From Amphibalanus amphitrite (taxonomy: Eukaryota > Arthropoda > Thecostraca > Balanomorpha > Balanidae): DNA of 64,000 nucleotides. Numbering within the stretch: position 1 is the stretch's first letter; each line of letters opens with the position of its first letter. This document shows, piece after piece, positions 45,031-57,109 of this stretch. Both the position numbers and the translations under genes were made by a program. The stretch lies in assembly GCF_019059575.1 (NCBI RefSeq), contig NW_024882031.1:372001-436000 (forward strand), given 5' to 3'. The notes below the pieces were generated by a model, which was not told where the DNA came from, did no database searches, and saw only the letters and a list, made by a program, of their open reading frames with translations.

Positions 45031-46046
45031 GGTGCGTCTGTCCGTTACCGAGGTCCCGACTTGGTGGTGCTTTGCGTGGACTACAGGCCAGACCGTTGCA
45101 CCTAGCCCGATGAAATTTGCACAAATCATAGATCAAGGATGCGCGACGTGCCTTTGAGGGGTCTGACCTCGATCAGGTTGATAGGGAGCGCGTGGCGCGT
45201 GCTCAAAAAGTGGAAATTCGCGTCATAGACTTTACATGTATAAATCGGCGTGCGAAATCGGGCGAAAACGGCCAAATTTGCCCGACACGGGTCCGATCCC
45301 CGTGCAATATCTCGGTAACCGTGGGCCCGATCGGCACGGGGAAAACAGCATCGTGTAGATAATTGAACGGGCTATCGAATGGTGTGCGGTGCAGGGGATG
45401 GCACGCGCCACGTGCACTGGGGAGGGCACTTTTATTTGGAAAATTGACGTTTTGGACGGATTTCGGAATTTATATTATTTTCAGGTGACCGTCAGACGGA
45501 GCGAGTTGAAACAACGCCTATTGGCAAGAGAAATGTACCACCTCTCATGGAAAAATTGTGAAAAGCTGATTGATCCAAATCAAGGTGGTACAAATCACGG
45601 GAGAAAATGGTGTTTGTCAATTTTTGTGCCACTTTATTTATCACACGGGTTTTGCTCCATGGTCTGATATCTCTGGCAATTAAAAATTGGCACCGTTGGA
45701 AAGAGCATTCAATTCTGTCCAATATTCACTCTTCATTTTTGCATGACGGGCAACAGTATTCTTAAAAATGTAAATGTTCCAAACCATTACATCGCAATTT
45801 TTAGCGAAATTCATCGATGGCCCTCAAAAGACTTCACGCCAGTTTTCGAATCATTCTTAAGTAGAACGCATGATAATACGACACGGGCACCTCGATGCGA
45901 TGTATCTTTTTGTTTTATTACAAAATGCTTGGCCGTCAAAAAGCAATCGAACGAAATGGATACCAACCAAACCGACACAGACCAACCCAATACCCACGGG
46001 TCAAAAAATCCCCCCTTCGCGTTGCGGAGCACGCGGGTAACCCTAG

Positions 46047-47017
46047 TAACGAACTAAAAAGAAACATAAGAAAAAGGGATACACTCTTTAAGTGCGCAAA
46101 ACGTACCCAGTCCCAAATTGATTGGCACAAATGGAAGTTGCAAAGGAACTTCGTAACTAAACTTAACAAACGCCTTCACTCTGAACACATCCTGTCCCAA
46201 GTTAGCAAATTAACAAGCAACAAACAAAATCCCCACAAGTACTTCCAAATTCTAGGCACCCTTATCGGTCGGAAAAACGTCCAGCCCATTCCCCCTCTAG
46301 TCAACAAAGACGGTGAGACGGTGATACATGACAAAGACAAAGCTCAGCTACTTAACGACCACTTTGCTTCCCAAACGAGACTAGTCACTTCCACAAGACA
46401 AACACTCCCAAACGAAGCCCGGCCTGTACCCACACTAGACAGCATTCAAGTGTCTGAACAGGAAGTGATCCGCATCCTTAACTCCCTCGATCCCAACAAG
46501 TCGACTGGACCGGATAAAATTCCAACAAAAATACTTAAGCTTGCCACCGTTCTAATTTCTGAGCCGTTAACAAAACTCTTTAATAAGTCTCTCAGGGACG
46601 GTATTATCCCAAACTCTTGGAAAACAGCTATAATAAAGCCAATATTTAAGAATAAAGGGTCACCATCCATTCCATCAAATTATCGTCCAATATCTCTCTT
46701 GAACACCATGTCAAAAATTCTTGAAAAAATTGTCTTTAACGGTATCTACAAGCATATTAGCGAACATCACCTTTTCACAGACAAACAAAGCGGGTACAGA
46801 CCGGGCCACAGTACTCAACTCCAGCTCGTTTATCTGACGCACAACTTATACCAAACACTTGACGCAGGCGACGACTTCACAGCAATCTACTTAGACATTT
46901 CCAAATACTTCGACAAAATTTGGCACAAAGGACTTCTTCACAAGTGTAAAACAGACTTTGGACTGACAGGGACTCTCTTGACGTTGCAATCTTATTTGAC
47001 GGACAGAACACACCGTG
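46047..47017 (+). pseudogene. LINE ORF2 part 2: linker and first half of reverse transcriptase
   Basis: It continues the ORF2 frame directly from the Helitron right end: NELKRNIRKRDTLFKCAK, then [59 protein letters not shown] and [19 protein letters not shown]. It is cut by the CACTG element at 47018 inside THRV. There are no stops, so the LINE copy was young when it was hit. Confidence 0.9.
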
Positions 47018-47330
47018 CACTGTAAAAAAAATTCACTAGCTAATTTTGAAATTAGGCATTTTTTACGAGTGCCTCCCTTGCACCTCGTTACAACATATAT
47101 GGACATTAGTAGTCAGAGCCATGCACGTTAACAATGCCCTTTGTGGAACAAATGCCTACGAGCGAGAGCATGTTCAGGAACCTAATTTTGCGCAATGTTA
47201 ATGAACTACGCACAGCCTCACAGTGTTACCCGCCGTTGGCTTGTTCTCGGCCAGTTTTTGGCGTGTCCCTCAATTAGGTCATTTTGCTATTAGCTCAGCT
47301 GACGAGGCCCCGGCTGGCACCTACTAAACG

Positions 47331-47390
47331 GATAACCTTGCGCAGGGCATATTTTAAGGATTTTTCACTGCGTCCCAAAGGTGGCATAGG
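47331..47390. repeat. Inverted partner of 51045-51090
   Basis: CAGGGCATATTTTAA and ACTGCGTCCCA here face TGGGACGCAGT and TTAAAATATGCCCTG at 51045-51082. With 49496/50970 this shows layered inverted repeats in the left part of the CACTG element, possibly the ends of an older inserted element of about 3.7 kb. Confidence 0.6.
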
Positions 47391-48525
47391 GCACACGCTT
47401 TGATCGGAAAGGGCACATTGCAAGCGAAATAGTATATAATGCAAGTGAGATAATGTACAAATACATTGTGTACTGTGCTGGTGGAGGGGCACTGCAATCG
47501 GGATATTGGGAGCGGGCTGTGATTGCTTTTGGCCAGTCTCGAAATTCGCCCAGTCGTAGTGCGTTCTTTATCCGCATTCAAAGGGCGGACCGGCGATTTA
47601 ATGACATTTACATTGTTGTTAGTCACTCGTTTTCCTGAACGGCGTTGGGCGTGTTTGACCTCCCTTGACGCACCAAATTGTACCTATGCTTAGAGAATAG
47701 AAATGAATATGCACATGATTAAAATGTGATACATACGTCTCTTCATGCGTTTTTCACCCTTATCGATCGATTCAAAATAGAGGTTGACGTGTGAAACATT
47801 GCCAATTTGCATTGAAGATACTATGTGTTTGAAATAATTAGATGACGTAAGGTCAAACAGTACCCACCTAAGTTGTGACAAGAAATCATCGGATTTTAAA
47901 GCTACATAAAAAATCCATCATATATTAATGCTTTGGATGAACGGATGCTTTGGATGCTTCGGATTTCGCTTCCTTACTGCCTATCATGTAATATAACCCA
48001 AACTTTTCCAAATGAAAGTTCCTTTGTTTAATTATTATGCCCAGAAATGTGTCGATTTTGTGCCATTTCCGGGCGCTTTGGAGGGGGGGGGAGCATGGCC
48101 CCGTGGGCCGTGGCCCCCTCTATATCCTCCTATGGCCAGACGGCCATGACGGCCCTGATCTGACCGTATGCCATCAAATGTCAAACTTCGCAATGATGCG
48201 ATATTTTTTTTCGGAAAACGTGCCGACTGCCGGTATCTCAAAAACTATAACCCGGTTTACATAGCATATTTGACAAGACTCTAGCTCGTTAATTTGGCGA
48301 TAATTTCGTTGCAGTGGTCTTCAAATATTTAGAGGGGATCATTTTGTAAATTGTTAAGCACCATTGGCATCTTTTGCAACATCACGGACGGAGATATAAG
48401 CTTGCAACAAACCCTATGTAAACGCGTCTTATAATAGCTAGGAGGGCACAATCGATAGGAGAAAAGCAATCGATATATCTTGAACAGCTCTTTCGTCAAT
48501 ATTTCGTCAGAATTGAGTACAGATT

Positions 48526-48918
48526 AGAGGCGGCAAAAGATGAAAATTTTGGGAACCAGACTCGAACCAGACCCGGCTGGACATTTCTGGAACCAGTCAG
48601 ACCCGGTATTAGTTGGAATCGGAACCAGTTGGACCCGTTCCCCAAAAGTCAATTAATACAAACTACTTGTAGGTATCATTAGTTGCATCAAGTAAAACAG
48701 CCTATTTCCCACTGGGAATACTCACGAGCTATTGTGTGCAAAGAAACATTCACTTCATTCACTTCATATTTTGCAATAATGTGTAGTGTGCAATATGTAT
48801 AGTTTATGGAAGGACCCGGTTGGACCCGTCAGAAAATTTCCAGGAACCGGTCTGGACCCATATGGGTCCAGACTGGTTCTTTGGACCGGGTCCTCGGGTC
48901 CACATTTTGCCACCTCTA
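48526..48918. mobile_element. Possible hAT-type MITE with GGACCC-rich interior
   Basis: The left end TAGAGGCGGCAAAA and right end TTTTGCCACCTCTA are inverted. The flanks GTACAGAT and GTTCACAT match at 6 of 8 positions, as expected of an aged 8-bp duplication. The interior repeats GGAACCAG and GGACCCGGT motifs. No coding capacity. Confidence 0.6.
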
Positions 48919-49495
48919 GTTCACATCAACGGTTAAGGCTCCATAGCCAAAAACGGGTAAAATTACAATTTTTGTCAATATGGTTTCATGAAAAGCTTTT
49001 GAACTAAAAAAAGGTAGAGAATTTTCGTTTGCACGATCGTTCTTCTCTCATTTTTACCTCGAAATGTCAAGGTCAGAACTTGACCTCACATTAAGGTCAT
49101 TTCGTGACCAAGATAGATCATGTCGCATATCAGTCGATGCGTTTCGATGAGGTACCTCAAAACAATGATACAATCCACTGTGCATGCAAAAGCCCTGTAG
49201 GGCCGGATTTCGGGCCAGGCTCCGGGCCTGCGGGCTCCAACTTGACATCTCTAAACAGGACTTTAGGGAAGGGCAGGACACAGAGTCTGAGCCCTAAGGA
49301 CAGGGCAGGCACAGGCCATGAAGCTAAGATAAGACGGATATAAAATGACGATAATAACTCAAGTTTATGTATTGTACAAGACAAAGCTTTCGATACATAA
49401 AGTATCTTGATCACTGTCAATGAGATGTAGAATATTTGAAAATTCACAAATAACAAAAACCGACGCAAGTCGTTGCATTTCTTTCTTCCTAACAT

Positions 49496-49554
49496 TGCCT
49501 TTGGGACGTAGCCCTCGCGAAATTTGGACCACTGCGTCCCACACTGAAATGCCA
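49496..49554. repeat. 59-bp inverted repeat, left arm
   Basis: TGCCTTTGGGACGTAGCCCT through CACTGAAATGCCA is the exact reverse complement of 50970-51028. The two arms bound about 1.4 kb of degenerate minisatellite. Confidence 0.85.
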
Positions 49555-49790
49555 ATTTGATAAGACGGATACTTGAGGGCTGGGTAGGATGCAGGGTCCG
49601 AGGGCAAGGCAAGGCGCGGGTCTGAGGCTATCATTACACAAGGCCGGAGAGTAGTGCAAGACACAGGGCCTTAGAACACCTGATGATCAACACACCTGAT
49701 GGCAGGGCAACACGCAGGATCTTAGAGCAGGGCAAGAAATAGTACCTAAAGGTAGAGCAAGACATAAGACACAGGTATGGCACAAGGCCC

Positions 49791-49857
49791 GAAACACCGC
49801 CCACGTCTTGTCATACCTTCGGGCCCCGAAGGTATGACAAGACGTGGGCGGTGTTTC
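49791..49857. repeat. Near-perfect hairpin with 33-bp arms and 1-nt loop
   Basis: GAAACACCGCCCACGTCTTG followed by TCATACCTTCGGG, one C, then the exact reverse complement to GTGTTTC. Such a perfect cruciform-forming sequence is unusual. It directly abuts the truncated MITE at 49858. Confidence 0.9.
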
Positions 49858-49995
49858 ACGGACGCTGCTATCAAATTGCGCGAGCTGACGTCATACTTGT
49901 GGTAGTGTTTGAGCAATGGGCCTGTTGATGTCTCCATGGAAACCCAATTTGACACGTGTAATAGCAGCGTGCTGCTATCACCGGTGAAACAGGGC
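49858..49995. mobile_element. Truncated relative of the 41318 MITE
   Basis: GCTGCTATCAAATTGCGCGAGC, in part, and the right end TGCTGCTATCACCGGTGAAAC then AGGGCC match the ends of the MITE at 41318-41835. The left terminus is replaced by the hairpin. Confidence 0.7.
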
Positions 49996-50969
49996 CGGGG
50001 TATGGGGCCTGAGGGCAGGGCAAGGCTCAGGGCATGAAGGCAGAACAAAGCACGGGTTCTGAGGACAGGTAAGGGCACGGGGCATGAGGACGGGAAACGG
50101 CACGGGACCTGAGGGCGGGGGACACCACAGGGCCTGATGACAGGGCAGGGCACACCGCCTGAGAGCGGGCATGGGACACGAGACCTTAGGGCAATGCAGA
50201 ATACAGGGCTTGAGGGCAGAGTAGGACACAGGGTCTGATGGCATGGGACGGCACAAGGCCTGACGACAGGGCAGAGCACAGCAACTTAGGGCGAGGCAGG
50301 GCACGGGCCTGAGGGCGATACAACGCATAAGGCTTAATGGCAGAATAGGGCACAGGGTCTAAGGGCAGGGCAATGCACATGAGGCCTGGAAGCAGAACAT
50401 GACAGGACAGGGCCTGAGGCAGGGCAAGGCATTAGGCTCGAGGATGGGCGCGGGGCCGGGGCATGAGGACATGGGAAGGCACAAGGCCTGATGGCAGGGC
50501 AGGGCACAGTACCTGAAGACAAGGCAGCGGCACGGGGTCTGATGGCAGGACGTGTCACAAGGCTTGAGGGCAGAGAAGGGCAGGGGCCCCAAACTAGGGT
50601 AGGGCAGGGCACGGGGCCAAAAGACGGGAAGGCAGCGCATCAAATTTCCAGGCAGAATATATAAAGTATCGTGTTTGAGGGCAGGGCAGAGCGGGGCACA
50701 GGGCCTGAAGAAAGGGCAAGGCAAGGTACAAGACCTAAGGACAGGTCACTGGGCAGGGCACATATCTTAGGGGTGTAGTAGGGAAGAACATAATAAGGCG
50801 TATGACCAAGGGTAGGGCAGGGCACAAGGACTGGAGAGGGCATGTATGTGCTTAGGTTGTACATAGTAAATCAGGGCACAAAGCAATCGGAAAGCCAACA
50901 TCTTTAACACAGTAAAAGACCGAGGCGAGGCATGTTACTTATTTTGCTCGCACTTTTCGGCTGAAACCG

Positions 50970-51028
50970 TGGCATTTCAGTGTGGGACGCAGTGGTCCAA
51001 ATTTCGCGAGGGCTACGTCCCAAAGGCA
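50970..51028. repeat. 59-bp inverted repeat, right arm
   Basis: TGGCATTTCAGTGTGGGACG through GTCCCAAAGGCA, the exact reverse complement of 49496-49554. Confidence 0.85.
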
Positions 51029-51409
51029 GGGGGCTGCGTCCCAAAATGGGACGCAGTCAGTATGTTAAAATATGCCCTGACCTTGCGTGCAACCCCGCTT
51101 GTTGTCACGAACGCCTGCAGCTGGTAAACGTGCTGGTAAGCTTGCGTGGTAAGCGGCTTCAGATGGCTATGAGGATGTGCCTCATAGCTATCCTCGTCGC
51201 ATGTTACAACCTAGGAGTCTGTGGCTGCTTTCAGAAGGAGTCCCCCCCCCGCATCCGGGAGCCGGCGTCCATTTTGTGTTGCGTCGCCATTACTGTGTGT
51301 GTCTGCCCAACTGCTCTTTGGCTTGATTGAAGGTGAGGCATCTTGTATCATTTGCTGTGTGCTCAACAAAAAGGTTGTCCATTTGTAAACAAAAGTTATT
51401 ATGTTGTTG
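51029..51409. other. Interior of the CACTG element, no recognised gene
   Basis: It contains the partner of the 47331 repeat and an open stretch that I do not recognise. Confidence 0.4.
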
Positions 51410-51659
51410 AGCTTCTTCAGTGGCGCAGCCAGGGGGGGTGAAAGGGGTGAGATCTCACCCCCGTCTCTAATCCTAGGGGCCCACCGTCGATTCGAAAGTT
51501 GTAACGTTATGCAGCCTGACAATTTTTTATCATAATGTCAAGGTCCGTCATAGGACTGAAAAACAGTTTTCAGGCCTGATAGCCCCCCCCCCCTTTAGGA
51601 TTTATAGTCCCATTTTATGATTAAAGAGGGTACATCCAAGACCCGATTGAACTAATCTA

Positions 51660-53010
51660 AGGCCTAGGGGGGCCCCGTTCCATGGCATGAGAGGGTCATT
51701 TCAGGCCTGAGAGGGCCCATTTCAGGTCTGTGAGGGCCCATTTCAGGCCTGAAGGGGCCCAGTTGAAGCTTGAGAGGGCCCATTTCAGGCCCTAGAGAAC
51801 CTGTTTGAGGTCTTAGATGGGCCCATTGCAGGCCTGAGAGGGCCCATTTGATGCCTGTGAGGGCCCATTTCAGGCCTGAAGGGGTCCATTTCGGGCCCTA
51901 GAGGGCATGTTTGAGGCCTGATAGGGCCCATTTCAGGCCTGAGAGGGGCCCATTTCAGGCCTGAGAGGGGCCATTTCAGGCCTGAGTGGGCCATTTCAAG
52001 CTTGAGAGGGCCCATTTCATGCCCTAGAGGGCCTGTTTGGGGCTAGAGAGGGCCCATTCGAGGCCAGAGAGGGCCCGTTTGAGGGCTGAGAGGGGCCCAT
52101 TTCAGGCACCATTTCAGACCTGAGAGGGCCCAGTTACGGTATGAGGGGGCCCTTTTCGACATTTCCGGGCTGAGGGGGCCCATTTCAGTTCTGAGATGGT
52201 CCATTTTTCAGGTCTGAGAGGGCTAATGTCAGGCCTGAGAGGGCCCATTTCAGGCCCTAGAGGACTTATTCGAGGCCTGAGAGGGGCCCATTTCAGGTCT
52301 GAGAGGGCTAATGTCAGGCCTGAGAGGGCCCATTTCAGGCCCTAGAGGGCCCATTTCAGGTCATAGAGGACCTATTTGAGGCCTGAGAGGGGCCCATTTC
52401 AGGCCCGAGAGGGCCCATTTGATGCTGTGAGGGCCCATTTTAGGCCTGAAGGGGTCCATTTCAGGCCCTAGAGGGCATGTTTGAGGCCTGATAGGGCCCA
52501 TTTCAGGCCTGAGAGGGGCCCATTTCAGGCCTGAGGGGACCCATTTCAAGCTTGAGAGGGCCCATTTCATGCCCTAGAGGGCCTGTTTGAGGCTAGAGAG
52601 GGCCCGTTTGAGGCCAGAGAGGGCCCGTTTGAGGGCTGAGAAGGGCCCATTTAAGGCATAAGAGGCACCTTTTCAGACCTGAGAGGGCCCAGGTACGGTA
52701 TGAGGGGGCCCTTTTTCGACATGATAGGGACCATTTCCGGGCTGAGGGGGCCCAGTTCAGGTCTGAGAGGGCCAATTTCAGGTCTGAGAGGGCTAATGTC
52801 AGGCCTGAGAGGGCCATTTCAGGCCCTAGAGGACCTAGTTGAGGCCTGAGAGGGCCCATTTCAGGTCTGAGAGGGCTAATGTCAGGCCTGAGAGGGCCCA
52901 TTTCAGGCCCTAGAGGACCTATTTGAGGCCTGAGAGGGTCTACTTCAGGCCTGAGAAGGGCCCATTTCAGGTCTGAGAGGGCCCAGTTCAGGCCTGAGAA
53001 GACATCCCAG
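51660..53010. repeat. ~21-bp minisatellite (GGGCCCATTTCAGGCCTGAGA)
   Basis: More than fifty imperfect copies of GGCCTGAGAGGGCCCATTTC in varying forms. Some blocks (about 52220-52260, 52300-52340 and 52790-52900) recur as larger units, showing duplication of multi-unit segments. ORFs such as 52593-52901 on the minus strand are repeat translations. Confidence 0.95.
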
Positions 53011-53252
53011 GAGTGAAAGGATCATCCTATGTGTGGGAGGGTCCGTACTCCGTGCCTGGCCTGGATCTGAGAGGGCCTACCCCAATCCTGATTGAGCCGA
53101 TATCATGTTTGATATAGGTCAACTCACCACATGTATATTGATGGCCCAGTTCATGTCTAATGGGCTCATCTCAAGACTCAGAGATTTTATGCTTCAGGAA
53201 GCCTACTCCAAGCGTGAGGGGGCCCATAGAGGTTTTTGAGGCTCATGGAGGT

Positions 53253-53407
53253 CAGAAGCGGCGGAACACCTTCAATTAGGGGGGGGGGGGGGCACTGCCG
53301 TTTTTTGGTCCCATTCTTTCCAAACAACGCCCATAGGGCTAATGTTAAAATGTCAAAATCAAAGGGGGGCACGGTGCCCCGGTGCCCTCCCCGTTCCGCC
53401 GCCTATG
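53253..53407 (-). mobile_element. 155-bp hAT-type MITE with 8-bp duplication
   Basis: Ends CAGAAGCGGCGGAAC and GTTCCGCCGCCTATG, flanked by ATGGAGGT (53245-53252 and 53408-53415). It is the same family as 62251-62408, in the opposite orientation. It sits inside the larger hAT-type element, so it inserted after it. Confidence 0.9.
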
Positions 53408-53415
53408 ATGGAGGT

Positions 53416-55037
53416 CCCGCAGTACGATATGTCAGCCTCTGAGAAAGCCATGCAGGGCCCTGCCAAGCCGACATCTGAAAATCTTCTCAGGCCTGTGCCT
53501 GCCTAACCGCCCGGCCCCATCCCGACGTCTAGGGGTTTGACGCCTAGGTATTTATCGGGACCCCACACAGGTCCATGATGGCTCCAAACTGACACCTGAG
53601 GCTCCTGCACCGGCTTTTGAGGAGCCCACCGACATCTGATAGCCACCACGCAGGCCTCAAAAGACCATGTCGATTGTCAATATCTAAACCCCGAAGGCTT
53701 GGAAGGCCTGTGGTCTATGCAGATTCTTGAGGGCTTTACGTTGGCTTGTAAATATCCCAAACTGGCTCTAGCCTAGCTCGACCGCGCCCCGCAGAGCAGG
53801 GCCCCAGGCTTTCGACTTTTACGCCCCTGAGGGGTGTTTGAATATTCCCTTCTAACCTGACTCCAGGGTCACGTAGCGACAAGTGCGGCGATAGGCGGCT
53901 TTGTAAAGAGTGTGGAAAATCATGGAGAAATTACTTCAGTCATATTGCAGTTCAGACCAAAGCACACGTCATCATGTTCATCGAAGGAAAAGTTTCGCCT
54001 ATTTCGACACTCGAGGACATAAAAGCTATAGCGCGCTGAAAGTGGGTTCGATAGCTCTCTAACTCGTGCAATCAGCCATGGGGGGGGGGGGGCGTATCGG
54101 CCAAACCCGATCATAATTTAAGACGGCTAGAAAGACGAGAAAAGCAACGGATAGCTATAAGATGCTTCAGAATCGTAGAGGTCATTTTTCGATTAGGTCA
54201 TCGCTGAGGTAATTGAAGATGAAATTATGATAAAATTATGATAAACACAAAGACAATATTACCACGAAAAAAAATCTTGTTTTTATATTTTTCACAAATA
54301 ACCGTATAACTCGTGAACCAAAGAGCTAGAGCTTTGCGGAACAACTCATTCGATAGGCCTTTCAAAACGCTTTCGCTTTTAATATTTGACCTCAATGCCT
54401 CATGTCAATGGTTTGGCAACAGAGCAGAGGGTAAAACCGGCAAAACCATCTAAATAGTCGCATTTTACCAAAACACTTTTGCTAAGAATTTTTGCAAGGA
54501 TTTTGGTGAGCAAAAACTATGAGACATTTACTTTGTCATCATTCTCTTGTTAATATGCATCGAATGAGCTACCTATAATTTCACATAAAAAGTTCAACTT
54601 CAAAATGTGACCGCAAATCAAGGTCATGCGGCTCATGCCCTTACTTGAGAAGTTCATGATGGTCATCGACCGATCCGTATGGATGATTAACACCTTCAAG
54701 ACAATGTCATAACTCTACCTGTCATAACTGATGTTGAGCTTTTTTAAAAGCCTTTTGACCTAGCCCGACCCTTTGAGTGGCCGCTGGCCATCAATTGCAC
54801 GCTGCCCATCAGATATGGGCAGAATGGTCGTGTTTCTGTAAATATGCTGTTGTTTTTTATGTACCTCTTGAGATCAAGAGATATTTGTCCTTTTCCCCGA
54901 TTTGGCTGGTAATGATGACAATGATCTGACCTTTCGTTGTTGGTAAGGGGCCCCATTTGGTTGAGGGGGCCCACTTTGCTGGGGGGCCCATCGCGAACGT
55001 CTCTCACCCCCGTCGCCAGAGTTCTGGCTGCGCCACT
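53416..55037. other. Remainder of the hAT-type element
   Basis: Non-coding. It includes a poly-G run at 54080-54091. No transposase similarity is seen in the short ORFs. Confidence 0.5.
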
Positions 55038-55128
55038 GAGCTTCTTAGAAGATGTATAGTATCGCATAATGTTGCCCGTCGTTGGCAGAAGTGCGCCGGT
55101 ATCGTCTATCCAAGTCAGAATAGCTATA

Positions 55129-57107
55129 CACTGTAAAAAATATTGACTAGCCCCTCGTCAAATGATTCTCAACGCTAAATGTCGGGGGCACAGACTAGTT
55201 TTGCATCCTACTTTTGACACACGCTGCGAGCCCCTGGCTTGTTTTGTGTTCGTCAGATGACAGTTACCAGGTGTCGGTTAGTTTTTACCACGTCCCAAAA
55301 ATAGCTGGAGCGTTTCTGCCTTGTTTTGGAAGCAGGTCCTCGTTAATGCTGTGTATGATAACAAAGTACCTAGTAACAATAATAACGAAAAACAATGTCA
55401 AAACGAGGGCGGCTTGTTTAGTGACGATGTTCAAAAGAAGCATCGTCTTGTTCCTACTTAACGAATGAAGCTCAAACTAGGTCAAAACTAGGAGCCCAAC
55501 TAGGCCCTAATCAACCCATAGTCAGATGACCAGCAGATCCTACGCCGCCCAATCCAGTCATCGAATTTGCCAGCGAATTCGTTTGAAGACCATCATATTA
55601 TTAAATATCGGTGGTCTTCAAACGAAATCCCTTACCAGTTTGATGACGAATTCATCCGGCCCATTCCAAAAACGCTCAAGATAAAATGAAAGTGTATTTC
55701 TGAAATAATGTGCTTTCTTGCAATGCACCTTTCGTATATCAAGCGAACCTTTCACTTCCAGCGCCCGTTTACAGTTATCAATCGAATCAGAAGCATGCAC
55801 ATACCTATCGATAGATCTGAACCTAAGAACACAGAAGACATTTTGTAGAGTACCTGTCTGAGCCTATGCAGTGGAGCCCGTGAGCCGCCCAAACCGCAGC
55901 TGCCTCATGAACTTGATGATAGGTCTGAACCTCAGATTGGCCAGAGCTTGGCCGTCAATAACCAGCTTATTTATATCCACAGTTGTAGTGACTTAGGGTT
56001 TGGAATTTGCCAAACCTAAGTTTTGATTACCAAGAGAAGTTTTGTACTTCTTGCACTTGCCTTTTCTTCATAACTTTGGCGGAAATCGTCGTAGTGAAAC
56101 TTCAGTGTTCCGTTAGCTGTCGGTTCTTGAGAGAGTTGGCCAGGCCGGACACCGGGGGCGGCTCCACAACTTTCGAAAAATTAAACCTAAGTCCTATTGC
56201 ACTGCATGGAGAGCAATTCATTTAAAATCGCTCTTGTCCCCCCCCCTCGACAACTTTGCAAACGTCTCTGCGCGATTTGGTTGAGAATAATGGCTTATGG
56301 CAAGTTATTGAATCAGAACGTCGATCACTGCAGGTCATATATCGGCAAGCAATTCTTCATAACTAGACACTGCACAAATGGAAACGATACAGGTTTGCCC
56401 AGTGATAAACACTCGCACTTCACAGACTCGCGCACCCCCGACCGAACGCGGCACGGCACAGCGCAACTGGCGCCGGGAAGCCGGGAACGCATTAAGTGAA
56501 GGATTCACAGGTGCGCAACTTTACTGCGAACAATAAAAACCTACCGCAAACGATTAAAAAAAAGTTTTAGGGCAATCGGAAATACAAATGTATTGACTTA
56601 TAGAAATAAAATTGTCATTCACCTTCCAAATAACCCAACAATTTATTTGCCGTAAAAAGTGTCTGGAAATGGAAAGTTGCAAACATGATTCAGCAAGTAG
56701 GGAAACGCAGCAGCTACCTGGCGAATAATCTCAGGCTGGTTTAGTGACGAGTGCATTGCTACGGCTTGTTCCTCACCCTTCACAGATTACTATGACAAAA
56801 CTATACCCCTAGTATTTTGATCATCCTGAGGCTGGCTTTCACCTAATAATTTGATGAGGGTCTTCCTCGTTTCGGATTGAGGCGAAAACAAACGTCAAAC
56901 AACCTTGATAGTTAATTCAGCACTTCAAAACAAAGGTACACCTAGGGTATCATTACAATACCGGATCATAACGATCTGAATAGTTCTCAGCCTGTAAGCT
57001 AACTAAGCGGTAACTAGTCAAGTGGTAGGTACCGGAAGCATTGACAACCTGGTGACTGTTTCCAGACCCTTGTTTTGACACATAGCTCGTCAATATTTTT
57101 TACAGTG
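55129..57107. mobile_element. Second CACTG-ended transposon, 1979 bp, nested
   Basis: Inverted ends CACTGTAAAAAATATTGAC (19 bases perfect) with a TA duplication (55127-55128 and 57108-57109). Its left part (AGCCCCTCGT) matches the right subterminal part of the outer element, so they are one family. A hairpin with 15-bp arms (TTCGTTTGAAGACCA, 55578-55592 and 55612-55626) lies inside. No transposase is recognised. Confidence 0.88.
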
Positions 57108-57109
57108 TA

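Larger units (their letters stand above)
43557..46046 (+). mobile_element. Non-autonomous Helitron, 2490 bp
   Basis: It starts TCTATCTTACTATTTG and ends with a hairpin (CGCGT-TGCGGAGC-ACGCG), ten bases including GGTAAC, and CTAG. It lies exactly between A and T of the LINE with no duplication, and its removal restores PWVNNELKRN in frame. TC start, 3' hairpin, CTRR end and A|T target are the defining Helitron features. There is no Rep/helicase ORF. It carries a GC-rich minisatellite and a second 5'-end-like sequence at 45011. Confidence 0.92.
49560..50960. repeat. Degenerate minisatellite (GGGCAGGGCACAGGGCCTGA)
   Basis: Dozens of variants of a ~30-bp unit with the core GGCAGGGCACAGGGCCTGAG and many substitutions. 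The long Pro/Cys/Ser-rich ORFs on the minus strand (for example 50334-50724) are translations of this repeat and not genes. A 33-bp-arm hairpin (49791-49857) and a MITE fragment lie inside. Confidence 0.85.
51418..55038. mobile_element. hAT-type non-autonomous element, 3.6 kb
   Basis: Inverted ends CAGTGGCGCAGCCAG and CTGGCTGCGCCACTG, flanked by the 8-bp duplication AGCTTCTT (51410-51417 and 55039-55046). These are clear hAT features. The interior is a long minisatellite (51660-53010), a nested MITE (53253-53407) and unique sequence. I see no transposase. Confidence 0.9.

Noticed and set aside
44234-45105. Several overlapping 100-200 residue ORFs in the GC-rich block
   Set aside because: Repetitive Arg/Gly/Ala/Phe peptides from the Helitron minisatellite, open in several frames at once.
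49746-50864. Pro/Cys/Ser-rich minus-strand ORFs
   Set aside because: Repeat translations of the degenerate minisatellite in the CACTG element.
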